Below, in pieces: positions 1 to 8,074 of a stretch of 19,701 bases of DNA. Source of the DNA: Stramenopiles sp. TOSAG23-3 (taxonomy: Eukaryota > Sar); contig LT642393.1 of the NCBI GenBank assembly GCA_900128585.1, positions 1 to 19,701 on the forward strand, given 5' to 3'. Under the pieces are notes generated by a model. It was not told where the DNA came from. It made no database searches and saw only the letters and a program-made list of their open reading frames with translations. The stretch's first letter is position 1. Each line of letters starts with the position of its first letter. A program made the position numbers and the translations under genes.

Positions 1-1566
1 CATACGAGACTGTATTGCGCCTACCTGATCCTCGTGCGCAGTCTTTAAATTTACTACATGTATATCGTGGCTGGCTTTGATTTGGTATAATTCTTCTGCA
101 AATGATTTACCATGAGCATCGTTCAACTGTTTTACTTCCAAGTTGTTCTCATCTTTGATTTTAGCTATTTGTTTCTTAAGCAAGGCGATTTGCTCTTCCT
201 GTGCGGTCTTTATTGTGACATCAGCATTGTGAAGTTTTTTCAGTTCATCGATTTGGTTTATATAATCGTTTTTTCCGGATCTTGCCCTGTTTATAAGATC
301 TTCTATTTCACTGCGCAGGGCCCCCTCTCGCTTTTCTATTCTGACTTCCATTTCCATTTTGACGCTTTTGTTGATTTTCTCAAGATTTTCTAATTCAGAT
401 ATACTGTCAGTCTGCATCTGCTGGATAGCAGATGCGTGTTGACGTTGAAGTTTTTCTGTTGCTTTGGTAGCAGCTTCAAGTTTTGCAGTGAGTTTCTCAG
501 CAGAAGTGTGGTGTTGCGATTTTAGGAGAGTGATCTGGTGGGTATGTGCCGCTTCTACGTCTCGCAAGACAGTTGCTATGTCGTCCTTTTCCTTACTCAA
601 CCTTTCCTGTTGAAGCCTTCCGTCTTCTTTGCATTGAAGAATTTTTCCTGTTTGGGCTTCCTTATAAGCAAGGTAATCATGGTAGAGTGAGGCGTATTGC
701 TGCGCCAATCCATTGAAGGTAGACTCTAGCTTCTTCCTTTGTTTGAAAAGGTCTCTTTTCGTTTCTTTTAACTCTTCCACGTTTGAAAATACCTCTGCCA
801 AGTTGTCTTCCAGAGCTTTTTGTTCCGCTTTCATGGACGCACTCCTGCTGGTCCAGGTAGCTGGCGGTGATAGCCCAGAAGAGTCTTTCCTTTTCTTTCG
901 TTCCTGGCTGATCTCCAAGCAATTTCTTTCCGTGCTCTGATCAGCATGCGATGGAAATGAATGGTGCGATGGCCTGCGCCCTTGCCTTCGGATTGTATTT
1001 ATGTCAACGTACCGGTTGGGGTTTTTAATGGCCGAAAGAAAGTTGTTTCGTGCTACTAGCCCTTTCCCAGTGGGATCCAAGATAGAAAATATCATTTTAA
1101 TCTGCTCATACGATAGGCCAAAATCAAGTCGATCGATGCACGTCTGGAATCCTGCCAAGTCTAGGCAAGAATCTCCATGGTCCACAATCGCCTTGTATAA
1201 GTCATCTGGTGAATGTACTTTTCTTCCAAAAAGACTGCGTTGCGACCTAATTATTCGTTTAAACTGTTCCATGGCGAGAAGGAAAGAGTTTTTATCTTCG
1301 CTCGTTAGCGGCTGTTCACGTGCTGCTCTGGGACTTGGCTTTAAACGCGTACATTGAGGCGACGGTGTCGTCCTCCGAGCATGGGGTCTATCCCTTGTTT
1401 GAGCACCTTCAAACAATGATGGATGCATACTGCATGCTCGCTTCATCGAAGAGATTTGGTCGGAGTGTTCAGGCTTCTGCGTAGGAGAGTGCTTTTCCAT
1501 TTCTTTTAAGACCTGGGCGTAACTTAGCCCGCCATCTGGCGTACTGTCCTCGCCGTTCCCTTCCAT
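1..1566 (-). CDS. EF-hand-like / long coiled-coil protein, N-terminal 522 residues (partial)
   Basis: This frame is open from the ATG at 1566 down to base 1, so the C-terminus lies outside the window. An in-frame TGA at 1575-1573 lies just upstream of the ATG, which makes this the first possible start. Residues 1-90 are low-complexity and polar. Residues about 92-182 resemble a degenerate EF-hand pair: a first helix-loop-helix with a poor loop, then FSILDPTGKGLVARNNFLSAI with loop D164-P-T-G-K-G. The usual Glu at loop position 12 is Asn, so calcium binding is doubtful. From about residue 245 to 522 the protein is a charged heptad-like coiled coil rich in Lys, Glu, Gln and Ala. A cytoskeletal, centrosomal or ciliary scaffold would fit, but that is inference and no specific family is recognised. 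The gene is divergent from the RRM gene. No intron is needed to keep it open. Confidence 0.82.
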   Translation of the reverse strand, partial: MEGNGEDSTPDGGLSYAQVLKEMEKHSPTQKPEHSDQISSMKRACSMHPSLFEGAQTRDRPHARRTTPSPQCTRLKPSPRAAREQPLTSEDKNSFLLAMEQFKRIIRSQRSLFGRKVHSPDDLYKAIVDHGDSCLDLAGFQTCIDRLDFGLSYEQIKMIFSILDPTGKGLVARNNFLSAIKNPNRYVDINTIRRQGRRPSHHSFPSHADQSTERNCLEISQERKKRKDSSGLSPPATWTSRSASMKAEQKALEDNLAEVFSNVEELKETKRDLFKQRKKLESTFNGLAQQYASLYHDYLAYKEAQTGKILQCKEDGRLQQERLSKEKDDIATVLRDVEAAHTHQITLLKSQHHTSAEKLTAKLEAATKATEKLQRQHASAIQQMQTDSISELENLEKINKSVKMEMEVRIEKREGALRSEIEDLINRARSGKNDYINQIDELKKLHNADVTIKTAQEEQIALLKKQIAKIKDENNLEVKQLNDAHGKSFAEELYQIKASHDIHVVNLKTAHEDQVGAIQSRM

Positions 1567-1617
1567 GACTAGTCACGGTCCCACCAAACAAAGCCTGTGG
1601 ACGAAGAGCAAAATTTC

Positions 1618-1626
1618 GATATATTC
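1618..1626 (-). promoter_or_regulatory. TATA-like element upstream of the EF-hand/coiled-coil gene
   Basis: The minus strand reads GAATATATC here, 52-60 bases before the ATG at 1566. The spacing matches the clearer TATA box of the sulfatase gene. AT-rich surroundings make a chance match likely. Confidence 0.3.
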
Positions 1627-1761
1627 AAAGTCTATTGATCCGGTTTATGATCCGGCTTTAAATAGTATATTATTAATGTATTTCGTACTCCACACTCTAC
1701 TGCTAAACAAGATTTTAATATTATTTTTATACATCATTCTTACTGTATTATTTTTTCGTCG

Positions 1762-1788
1762 TATTATTATTATTATTATTATTATTTT
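1762..1788. repeat. (ATT)n microsatellite
   Basis: About nine consecutive ATT units, followed by a T run and AAT/TAA units that are partly complementary to it. Confidence 0.85.
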
Positions 1789-2745
1789 TTTAATAATAAT
1801 ACTGTAATAATTATTATAAATTATTATTATATGATTATTTTGCACCTCCGTATAATAATACCGTAGGGTATAATACCGAAATGATGAACCGGCACAAAGA
1901 AGTAAATAATGGGATGGGTTCTTTTTTTCGCGGAGTTATTACAATGGCATTACTAATTTCCCTGTTTGTATACTGCACCACTGGGCAGCAGGATGGTATT
2001 ACGCTATTGTACGAAGTTGTTTAATTCCCTAGTCTAATTAAGGGAATCACCCTTGTGCCGTTCCTAGCCGTAAAAGCTAAGGAGAACACTGCGCCGGAAA
2101 ACAAAAAGAACCAGCGTTTCTTTTTTTTTGCACTGCTGTGACCTTGTTGGCCGCGAAGGAGCCGGGTTTTTATAATCAGCCAACCCCTCTGTTAAAAAGT
2201 ACCTTTTTAGACTACTGTCCCTTGCCTAGCAAAAAAGAACCTTGCAGCCTCCTTCTGGTTGTGTGTAATATTGAAGAGGCCGGAGGCCGGAACCAACCAA
2301 ATCAATTCATCTCTTTTGGTGTTTCATTACAACATATTATACCTACTAGATATAGCATTTAGTACATAATGGTTTACTTTTAATATTCTATAGTATTATA
2401 ATTAATACAACAAAGTGAATACATATATTATTTTAAAAGTATAGTACATTGTATAAAGACTATCATCATACAAAAAATAATAATTGATTATTGATGATAA
2501 TTAATAATAATATAATAAATAATAATAATAATATAAAAATTATTAATAATAATAATAATAAAATATAAAATACGGAACACTTTTTTTTTAGAGAGGACTA
2601 AATTATAGCAAAGTGTTTTGGTGTTTTGGTTAGTTTACCAAATAATTCCATTGCATATTGTAGTTTAGAAACAAAGGACAACAAAACATATTTAGAACAA
2701 CAGTTACAGTATTTTTATCCCTTCACCTTTCCATACATATTCACC

Positions 2746-3954
2746 ATGTCTGAATCCACCACCACAACCACCACCACCGCCACCAGCTTGAAAGCTTTCG
2801 TTGGCATGTTGGAGAGCACGGTCACTGACGAGGCCCTCGACGAGATATTTGCAGAATACGGCAACCCAACATTTTCGAAGAAAGGTAGGGGTCGTGTTGC
2901 GACCTTTCCTTCTGAAGAACTTGCGGCAAAAGCAATTTCTGAACTAAACGGGAAAACATTCGACGGCGTGACCTTCGCCGACAACGGCATGAGAGTGGAA
3001 CCCCTCAAGCCGAAGAAAAAGAAATCAGGCACGGCAAAAGTGGAAGCACAGCCCTCCAACAAAGCTTTTGTAGGAAACTTGGACAGGGAGGCCACCACCG
3101 AGGCATTGGAACAAGCGTTTGCAGAGTACGGAAACCCGACTTTCAAAAAGAAGGGACGAGGGCACGTGGCAACCTTCGATTCTGCCGAAACTGCGGCAAA
3201 AGCTATATCCGAGATGAACGAGAAAGTTGTCGAAGGCCTATCCTATGGCGAGAAAGGGTTGAGGGTGGAACTGCCCAAGCCCAGGGCTCCGAGAGCAAAG
3301 AAAGAGAAGAGCGCCCCAGCTGCTGCCGAGGTTGACATCTCGAAACAAGCATTTATTGGCAACGTGGACCGGGAATCCACAGCGGAGGCTTTGGAACAGG
3401 CGTTTGAACAGTACGGGAACCCGACTTTCAGAAAGAGGGGTTTCTATGCTTTTGCGACGTTCGCGTCTGCCGAAACGGCGGCGAAAGCCATATCTGAGAT
3501 GAACGGGAAATCGGTCGAAGGCTTGTCGCTCGGAGAGGAAGGGCTAACGGTGGAACCGGCCAAACCAAAGGTACCGAGAGCAAAGAAAGAGAAGAAGACC
3601 CCAGCTGCCGCCGACGTTGACACCTCCAACCAGGCGTTTGTTGGCAATTTGGACAGGGAGGCCACCACCGAGGCTTTGGAAGAGGCGTTTGCACAGTATG
3701 GGAACCCGGCTTTCAAAAAGAGGGGTCGGGGGCGCGTCGCGGTTTTCGATTCTGCCGATACTGCGGCGAAAGCCATATCTGAGATGAACGGGAAAATCTT
3801 CGAAGGCTTATCGTATGGAGAGAAAGGGTTGAGGGTTGAAGTTCTGGGCGAAGCTGCCCCAAGGAGGAGGAAAAGAAGAAACCAGAAGCAGGGAGGCGAA
3901 GCCGTGGACGTGGCAGAACAAAAAAACGATGTTATTGATTTGTCCTCGGAGTAA
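2746..3954 (+). CDS. Four-repeat RRM-like nuclear RNA-binding protein
   Basis: The frame extends to 2626, but the first ATG is at 2746 with good context (CACCATGT), giving 402 residues. After a Thr-rich leader there are four RRM-like units at about residues 16-86, 106-176, 201-271 and 296-366. Each opens with an RNP2-like strand (AFVGNL or AFIGNV). The RNP1-like strand is GRGRVATF in repeat 1 and similar in repeats 2 and 4, where aromatics expected on the RNA-facing strand are replaced by Arg, His or Val. Only repeat 3 (GFYAFATF) keeps aromatics. Lys-rich linkers with PRAKKEK follow repeats 2 and 3. The C-terminus has a basic cluster RRRKRR (373-378), likely nuclear targeting, and ends in NDVIDLSSE, which resembles a SUMO-interacting motif. 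Stop codons TAA-TAA are tandem, and an AATAAA lies at 4042-4047. RNA binding and nucleolar or nuclear location are inferred from family features. Confidence 0.88.
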   Translation: MSESTTTTTTTATSLKAFVGMLESTVTDEALDEIFAEYGNPTFSKKGRGRVATFPSEELAAKAISELNGKTFDGVTFADNGMRVEPLKPKKKKSGTAKVEAQPSNKAFVGNLDREATTEALEQAFAEYGNPTFKKKGRGHVATFDSAETAAKAISEMNEKVVEGLSYGEKGLRVELPKPRAPRAKKEKSAPAAAEVDISKQAFIGNVDRESTAEALEQAFEQYGNPTFRKRGFYAFATFASAETAAKAISEMNGKSVEGLSLGEEGLTVEPAKPKVPRAKKEKKTPAAADVDTSNQAFVGNLDREATTEALEEAFAQYGNPAFKKRGRGRVAVFDSADTAAKAISEMNGKIFEGLSYGEKGLRVEVLGEAAPRRRKRRNQKQGGEAVDVAEQKNDVIDLSSE

Positions 3955-4176
3955 TAAGCAGAAACGAAAGAACGGAGCTTCTTGGGAGTAACGCAGTTCT
4001 CCCACCTCGCCGCCAAGGTACGCGGTAGCATATACAAAACAAATAAAATGCTGAACGCAGATATTTGAAGTTGATCTAGAACCATGAATAAAAAAAGATA
4101 AAGAGTCAAACCTAAAACTTCTTTACTTCAATTTAGAATAATATGATATTAATTTAAAAATCATAAACAAGGATGA

Positions 4177-4213
4177 CTTTTCTTCTCTTCTCTTCTTCTT
4201 CTTTTTTTTCTTC
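4177..4213. repeat. 37-base pyrimidine tract
   Basis: An uninterrupted C/T run of TTC and TC units. It is followed 47 bases later by an all-purine run of the same length at 4261-4297. Confidence 0.8.
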
Positions 4214-4260
4214 ATGTTGTAGCAGCAAAACACCACCACCAACCAAGAAGAAAACAATCC

Positions 4261-4297
4261 AGGAGGAAGAGGAGGAGAAGGAGGAAGGAGGAGGAGG
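4261..4297. repeat. 37-base GGA-rich purine tract
   Basis: An uninterrupted A/G run with many GG pairs. It could pair imperfectly with the pyrimidine tract at 4177-4213, or form two-layer G-quartet or triplex structures. The structure is inferred. Confidence 0.8.
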
Positions 4298-4484
4298 CTT
4301 TTTTTTTTAATATTAAAAAAAAAAGTAAATACTGCTGTGTAGTCTATAATAATATAATATTATAATAAAATATATTTTATTAATAATATTATTTAATATT
4401 TACAATTCATGAATAGTCGTTCTACTATATTAATAATATATAATAGTCTTTTCTTTCTTCTTCTTCTTTTTTTCTCTTCTTTCT

Positions 4485-4486
<2 letters not shown>

Positions 4487-4564
<78 letters not shown>
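4487..4564. repeat. 78-base homopolymeric T run
   Basis: Every base from 4487 to 4564 is T, preceded by TTC-rich sequence from about 4448. The length is probably unstable both in the genome and in sequencing, so the true length is uncertain. It could be the tail of a minus-strand retroposed copy, but nothing recognisable adjoins it. Confidence 0.85.
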
Positions 4565-4566
<2 letters not shown>

Positions 4567-4841
4567 TTTTTTTAATTTTTTTTATTTTTAGAGTCGTCTA
4601 GTCTATAATATTATTATTATTTACTGTATTACATTTTTTATTATTATTATTTAAGTTCCATACAATATACGCATTTATTGATTTATGCAATTGATAAATT
4701 GATTTTGCTAAACCCGTATTCCATTCGCAACGAAATGTTACGAACCTGACATTATCCAAGATTTCCCCAGATATTGGATCAATTTTCTAGTACTACGGCC
4801 GACGGACGGACCGTTACTACCACGCAGTGGGTTCGGGTGGA

Positions 4842-5774
4842 ATGGCAACTGCTTCCTCCCCTGCGCGCGGCGGGGCCTCGACTTTTGGGAACGAGAACCT
4901 GAAAAGGGCAGGGATAGGGGGTTTGGCGCTGGCATTTCGAATAATCTCTCCTGTTTTTATATTGGTAGCATTACTTTTGATCGGGGGAGCAGTCAATCAA
5001 TGGTTCTTACTGGTCCTTCCTATGTGGACAACTGTTCTGTCCCCAGTGTACTGTGTTGCGACAAGTGTGGGGATTTTTTTTATTTTCAATATCGTTTATA
5101 ATTATGCCAAGTGCATCACGGTGTCCTCCGTTTACGCGCATCCCGACGGGGACGAATGCGGGGACGGGGAAGCGGACGACGATTTTAGATTTTGCAAGCA
5201 CTGCAAGCACGTGACGCCAGAAGATTCCCAGCACTGCTTTCTTTGTGGACAGTGCGTGTACGACTTGGACCACCATTGCCCTTGGATAATGAACTGCGTC
5301 GGGCGGCACAACCACAGCTACTTTTTTCTCTTCTTGTTTTACGTTACGACTGGTTGCCTTTTCTTTTCGGGCTTTTCTGTTCCTCCGTTTTACAGTTTAC
5401 ACTTCCGCCATAAAAAATTTTCAAAGTATCAACCGAAGCACCTGGACCATGGGATGCTGTCATTGAGTGCCATCTTACCGCTGACCCTTTCGGTCGCAGT
5501 CGGGGCCATGATGGTTTGGCACGGGTATTTGTTGGCCACGTGCCAAACGTCGTTGGAATTCCCAAACAATTTCTGGAAGAAGTACAAAGCGTACAAGCTT
5601 GGCAACTCGTGGACACACCTAAAGGACAGGGGAATTGTAAGGAACTGGCAGACACGTTTTGGTGTCTCCGGGGAGAGGCTGTGGTGGATTCTTTGGCTCT
5701 TCCCGTATTTGCGGACGAAGAAAAGAGGGGAAGAGTACCGGTACAAGGAATTGCGCAAGCCTCGAACGGTGTGA
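4842..5774 (+). CDS. DHHC-type protein S-palmitoyltransferase
   Basis: The frame is open slightly upstream (GTG at 4827), but the ATG at 4842 (GGAATGG) is the likely start, giving 310 residues. Zinc-coordinating DHHC cysteine-rich domain: residues about 118-161, with Cys/His pairs CKHC, HCFLC and GQC, then catalytic D143-H144-H145-C146 and PWIMNCVG. Membrane segments are predicted at about 27-50, 63-88, 158-180 and 207-235, the standard four-span layout with the catalytic loop cytosolic. A TTxE-type motif appears as TSLE (236-239), and a PaCCT-like NWQTRFG sits at 268-274. The family autoacylates on the DHHC cysteine and transfers palmitate from palmitoyl-CoA to cysteines of substrate proteins, usually at Golgi, ER or plasma membrane. 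Substrate and compartment cannot be read here. An AATAAA lies at 5915-5920. Convergent with the MFS gene. Confidence 0.95.
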   Translation: MATASSPARGGASTFGNENLKRAGIGGLALAFRIISPVFILVALLLIGGAVNQWFLLVLPMWTTVLSPVYCVATSVGIFFIFNIVYNYAKCITVSSVYAHPDGDECGDGEADDDFRFCKHCKHVTPEDSQHCFLCGQCVYDLDHHCPWIMNCVGRHNHSYFFLFLFYVTTGCLFFSGFSVPPFYSLHFRHKKFSKYQPKHLDHGMLSLSAILPLTLSVAVGAMMVWHGYLLATCQTSLEFPNNFWKKYKAYKLGNSWTHLKDRGIVRNWQTRFGVSGERLWWILWLFPYLRTKKRGEEYRYKELRKPRTV

Positions 5775-6134
5775 GAGAAGTGGTATGGTAACTGAACCCA
5801 AATCACGAGAAAGAGATTACGGCACAGTATTCTTTCGAACAAAAGTGTTCGAGTACATTCCTCGTAAGAGCAAACGCTTTATTCTAGAGGGAGTCAAATG
5901 TACAAAAATACGAGAATAAATTATAGAACCAAATGTAAAATTGATTAAATGAAACAAGAAAATTGGCTGTTATTTAAGTAGTTAAAATTAATTAAGTAAA
6001 CTGCGAACTGAAATCTAGATTAAATGTCTTGAACAAAAAAGTACGAGTAAATCAATACAAGTTGAGCAATCGATCCGATCGCCACCTCCTCCTGAATTAT
6101 CCGGGCACGATACGTTGCGCACACCAGGTTCGTT
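5775..6134. other. Convergent spacer between DHHC and MFS genes
   Basis: The spacer holds the 3' ends of two converging genes. It contains a candidate poly(A) signal for the DHHC gene (5915-5920) and copy A of the two-block element (5952-6017). Nothing protein-like is visible beyond the two flanking genes. Confidence 0.7.
5952..6017 (+). repeat. Two-block convergent-spacer element, copy A
   Basis: Block 1 (5952-5980) is identical over 29 bases to 11226-11254, with core AATTGGCTGTTATTT. A 20-base AT-rich spacer of poor similarity follows. Block 2 (6001-6017), starting CTGCGAACTGAA, then matches 11275-11291 at 16 of 17 positions. Copy spacing is identical with no gap. The element begins 178 bases after the DHHC stop and ends 117 bases before the MFS stop. 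Confidence 0.85.
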
Positions 6135-7559
6135 TCAAAGGAGCTCCCTCAGCTCTTTCACTTTCTTCGACGGCGTTCGCTTTCGTCTCGACGAGGGGGT
6201 CTTGGCCCGTTTCGTCTTTTGCTTCCTTTTCACCGCTGTCCTTTTCCCTGAAGCCTTTGGTTGGCGAACCGCTTTTGGATTCGCAGCTACTACCCCAGCA
6301 GGATTCTTGGCGACGTAAACGGCTTGCAAAATGACAGCGAACAAGAGCCACTGGACGCATACGCAGAGCTTCTGGCGGGTTGTCGCGAAAGAGTCCAAAG
6401 AGGTCCCTACGACCACCAAGATGTTCAACGGGATCCGAAAGACGTTCATGATAGTCGCTTGGAGCTCTTGAGGCATGACGGCGCTGCGGGCCGAACCCCC
6501 ACAAGCAAAGCTGGCCCCAACGCAGGTTTCGAACAGAAGAAACCCGCCATAGACAGCGTATATGTTGTCCGGGCACATTGCCGGGACCGTCAACGCCACC
6601 GTAGCCACGACAAATATGGAAAGGGTAATGACTCCGCTGTCGTATATTTTCGTCGCACGTTCGTACAGAAATCCCCCGAGCGTAATGCAGACCATGAAGG
6701 AAGAGAAAATGGACCCTAACTTGATGCCCGAACCCCACACATGATACATGGCAGGGACCCAGTTGAACACAAACGTGTACATGGCCCCTTCAAAAAATGC
6801 TTGGGTAAACCCGACCAACAGGATCCTGTAGTCCCCCCAAATGGTTTTCCACGCCGCCGAAAAGTTGGAAAACGTGCTGGGCACCGAGTTCCCGACGTTC
6901 TCGTTCCACGTGACCATGACATACCCAAGGACGATGGTCGTGACCAAAACGGCCGTACGGAAAGGACCAATGTTCCCCATGTATGAAACACTAATATCTG
7001 CGGTAAAACCGGCTATGATGGCCACGATACCGTTTCCCATCTGGCCGTACGCAAACGTCTGGGACAGCCACTCCTCGGGGAATTTGCGGTTTCTATGCTC
7101 GGTGACCATCCAGCTCTCGAAGGAGGTAAAGAGAAGAGATGTCGAGATACCACCAAGAACGCGGCCTAGGAAGAGGATGCGTACGTCTTCGTACTCCTCC
7201 ATCGTGTTGATGGCTATCTCAAGGGCGCAGAAGACGAACACCCCCTTTTTTCTCCCCAGTGAATCAACGAGACTCCCCGCAAATGTTCCGAAAACCCCAG
7301 AGCACAGGAAGCCGGTAATGAAAAGGTAGGCGATGACAGGTTTCCCCCACGCGCTAGGGTGGTATTTGCTCAGCTCCCCTGCGTCTTGAAGGGCAGCAGT
7401 GTCCATCGAAGAGTAGCCTTCGTATAACGCGTACATGTGCGTGCCTTGTAGCCAGTCGGCGTACATGGTCAACAAGTAAACCACCAAGTATTGCGTTTGA
7501 AACAAGCGAAACTTGGCACGCTGATGGCTGGTCTCGCCAACTTCACTCGACGCTGTCAT
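6135..7559 (-). CDS. MFSD5-like major facilitator (putative molybdate-anion transporter family)
   Basis: 474 residues from an ATG at 7559 to a TGA at 6135. The first membrane segment carries YADWLQGTHMYALYEGYS (33-50). The loop after helix 2 has the MFS motif-A form GSLVDSLGRKKG (95-106). A second family hallmark, SFESWMVTEH, lies at 146-155 and is followed by FPEEWLSQTF. This set is what I know from the MFSD5/MOT2 group (sugar-transporter-like, 12-helix MFS), known for molybdate uptake in Chlamydomonas and humans. About 11-12 hydrophobic segments are visible. The C-terminal tail (about 428-474) is very basic and cytosolic-looking, unusual in length and charge compared with the compact transporter core. 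Molybdate as substrate is an inference from family; other anions or sugars are possible. Converges on the DHHC gene. Confidence 0.9.
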   Translation of the reverse strand: MTASSEVGETSHQRAKFRLFQTQYLVVYLLTMYADWLQGTHMYALYEGYSSMDTAALQDAGELSKYHPSAWGKPVIAYLFITGFLCSGVFGTFAGSLVDSLGRKKGVFVFCALEIAINTMEEYEDVRILFLGRVLGGISTSLLFTSFESWMVTEHRNRKFPEEWLSQTFAYGQMGNGIVAIIAGFTADISVSYMGNIGPFRTAVLVTTIVLGYVMVTWNENVGNSVPSTFSNFSAAWKTIWGDYRILLVGFTQAFFEGAMYTFVFNWVPAMYHVWGSGIKLGSIFSSFMVCITLGGFLYERATKIYDSGVITLSIFVVATVALTVPAMCPDNIYAVYGGFLLFETCVGASFACGGSARSAVMPQELQATIMNVFRIPLNILVVVGTSLDSFATTRQKLCVCVQWLLFAVILQAVYVAKNPAGVVAANPKAVRQPKASGKRTAVKRKQKTKRAKTPSSRRKRTPSKKVKELRELL

Positions 7560-8074
7560 GGTTCAAAAGGAATGCTATAGAAAACAAAAAACAACTACAA
7601 AAATAAACAGAAAATAAAAAAAAACAATTGTTAATTTGCCTCGATTCTAATATTTGTATTTCTTTCTCACTAATAAAAGTAGAAGAAATAATTTGCACTT
7701 ACTGTATATACAAATCTATAAACCATATCTTTTGTAACAAAATTTCCTTATCAAATATTATAAAGATTCCAGTCTCGAAGTGCCTTGGTATTTATTACCT
7801 CGTATTAATACCAATTGGTGGTAGTGTGGGTACGTACTGATCGGATTTTTGGTGTTTATTTTTTTCGGTTCCCATTATTTTCAGTGAAGAATGAAATATT
7901 AATAACACCTGCTGTATAATGAGAAGTGTGGTGGTCCCCGATTGATTTTTAATTATTATTATAAATAAATTAAAAAAAAAAAGAAAATTTGTATAATAAT
8001 ATCTAGAGATTATTACTATTTTACAAATATAATTTTCCAAGGACAAAACATATTTTCCAAGACAGGCATAATAT
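7560..8074. other. AT-rich spacer upstream of MFS gene
   Basis: The spacer lies between tandem minus-strand genes (the end of the interrupted SPRY-like gene and the MFS start). It is mostly A/T with short A and T runs. A near-direct repeat of TTTTCCAAG occurs twice at about 8031-8060. No RNA gene or convincing coding frame is seen. Confidence 0.6.

Larger units (their letters stand above)
1567..2745. other. Divergent AT-rich spacer
   Basis: This is the shared upstream region of the coiled-coil and RRM genes. It holds an (ATT)n run at about 1762-1788 followed by complementary AAT-rich stretches to about 1830, which could fold into AT hairpins. A less AT-rich block lies at about 1860-2360, and a TAA/AAT-rich block at about 2480-2570. 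A short inverted repeat (ATTCCCT / AGGGAAT) sits near 2024-2046. Short open frames here have no protein-like composition. I see no RNA gene. The block at 1860-2360 could be a decayed element or untranslated leader, but nothing identifies it. Confidence 0.6.
3955..4841. other. AT-rich spacer with homopurine, homopyrimidine and poly-T tracts
   Basis: The spacer lies between two tandem plus-strand genes. It contains a candidate poly(A) signal AATAAA (4042-4047) for the RRM gene, a 37-base pyrimidine run, a 37-base purine run and a 78-base T run. The last 150 bases before the DHHC start are less AT-rich and probably contain its promoter and leader, but no clear TATA box is visible. Open frames across the T run (encoding poly-Phe) are artefacts. 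Confidence 0.7.

Noticed and set aside
1944-2024. Small 26-codon hydrophobic frame (starts MALLISLFVY)
   Set aside because: It is short, in an AT-rich spacer and has no supporting signal, so it is likely chance.
2024-2046. Short inverted repeat ATTCCCT / AGGGAAT as a terminator or RNA
   Set aside because: A seven-base stem in AT-rich eukaryotic spacer with no flanking signal is easily due to chance.
2138-2362. 74-codon plus-strand frame in the first spacer
   Set aside because: Composition is not protein-like, start context is weak and no domain or supporting signal is present.
3444-4109. 221-codon minus-strand frame across the RRM gene end
   Set aside because: It is a shadow of the repeated RRM coding sequence, with no domains.
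4409-4591. Plus-strand poly-Phe frame
   Set aside because: It is a translation of the T run and flanking TTC units.
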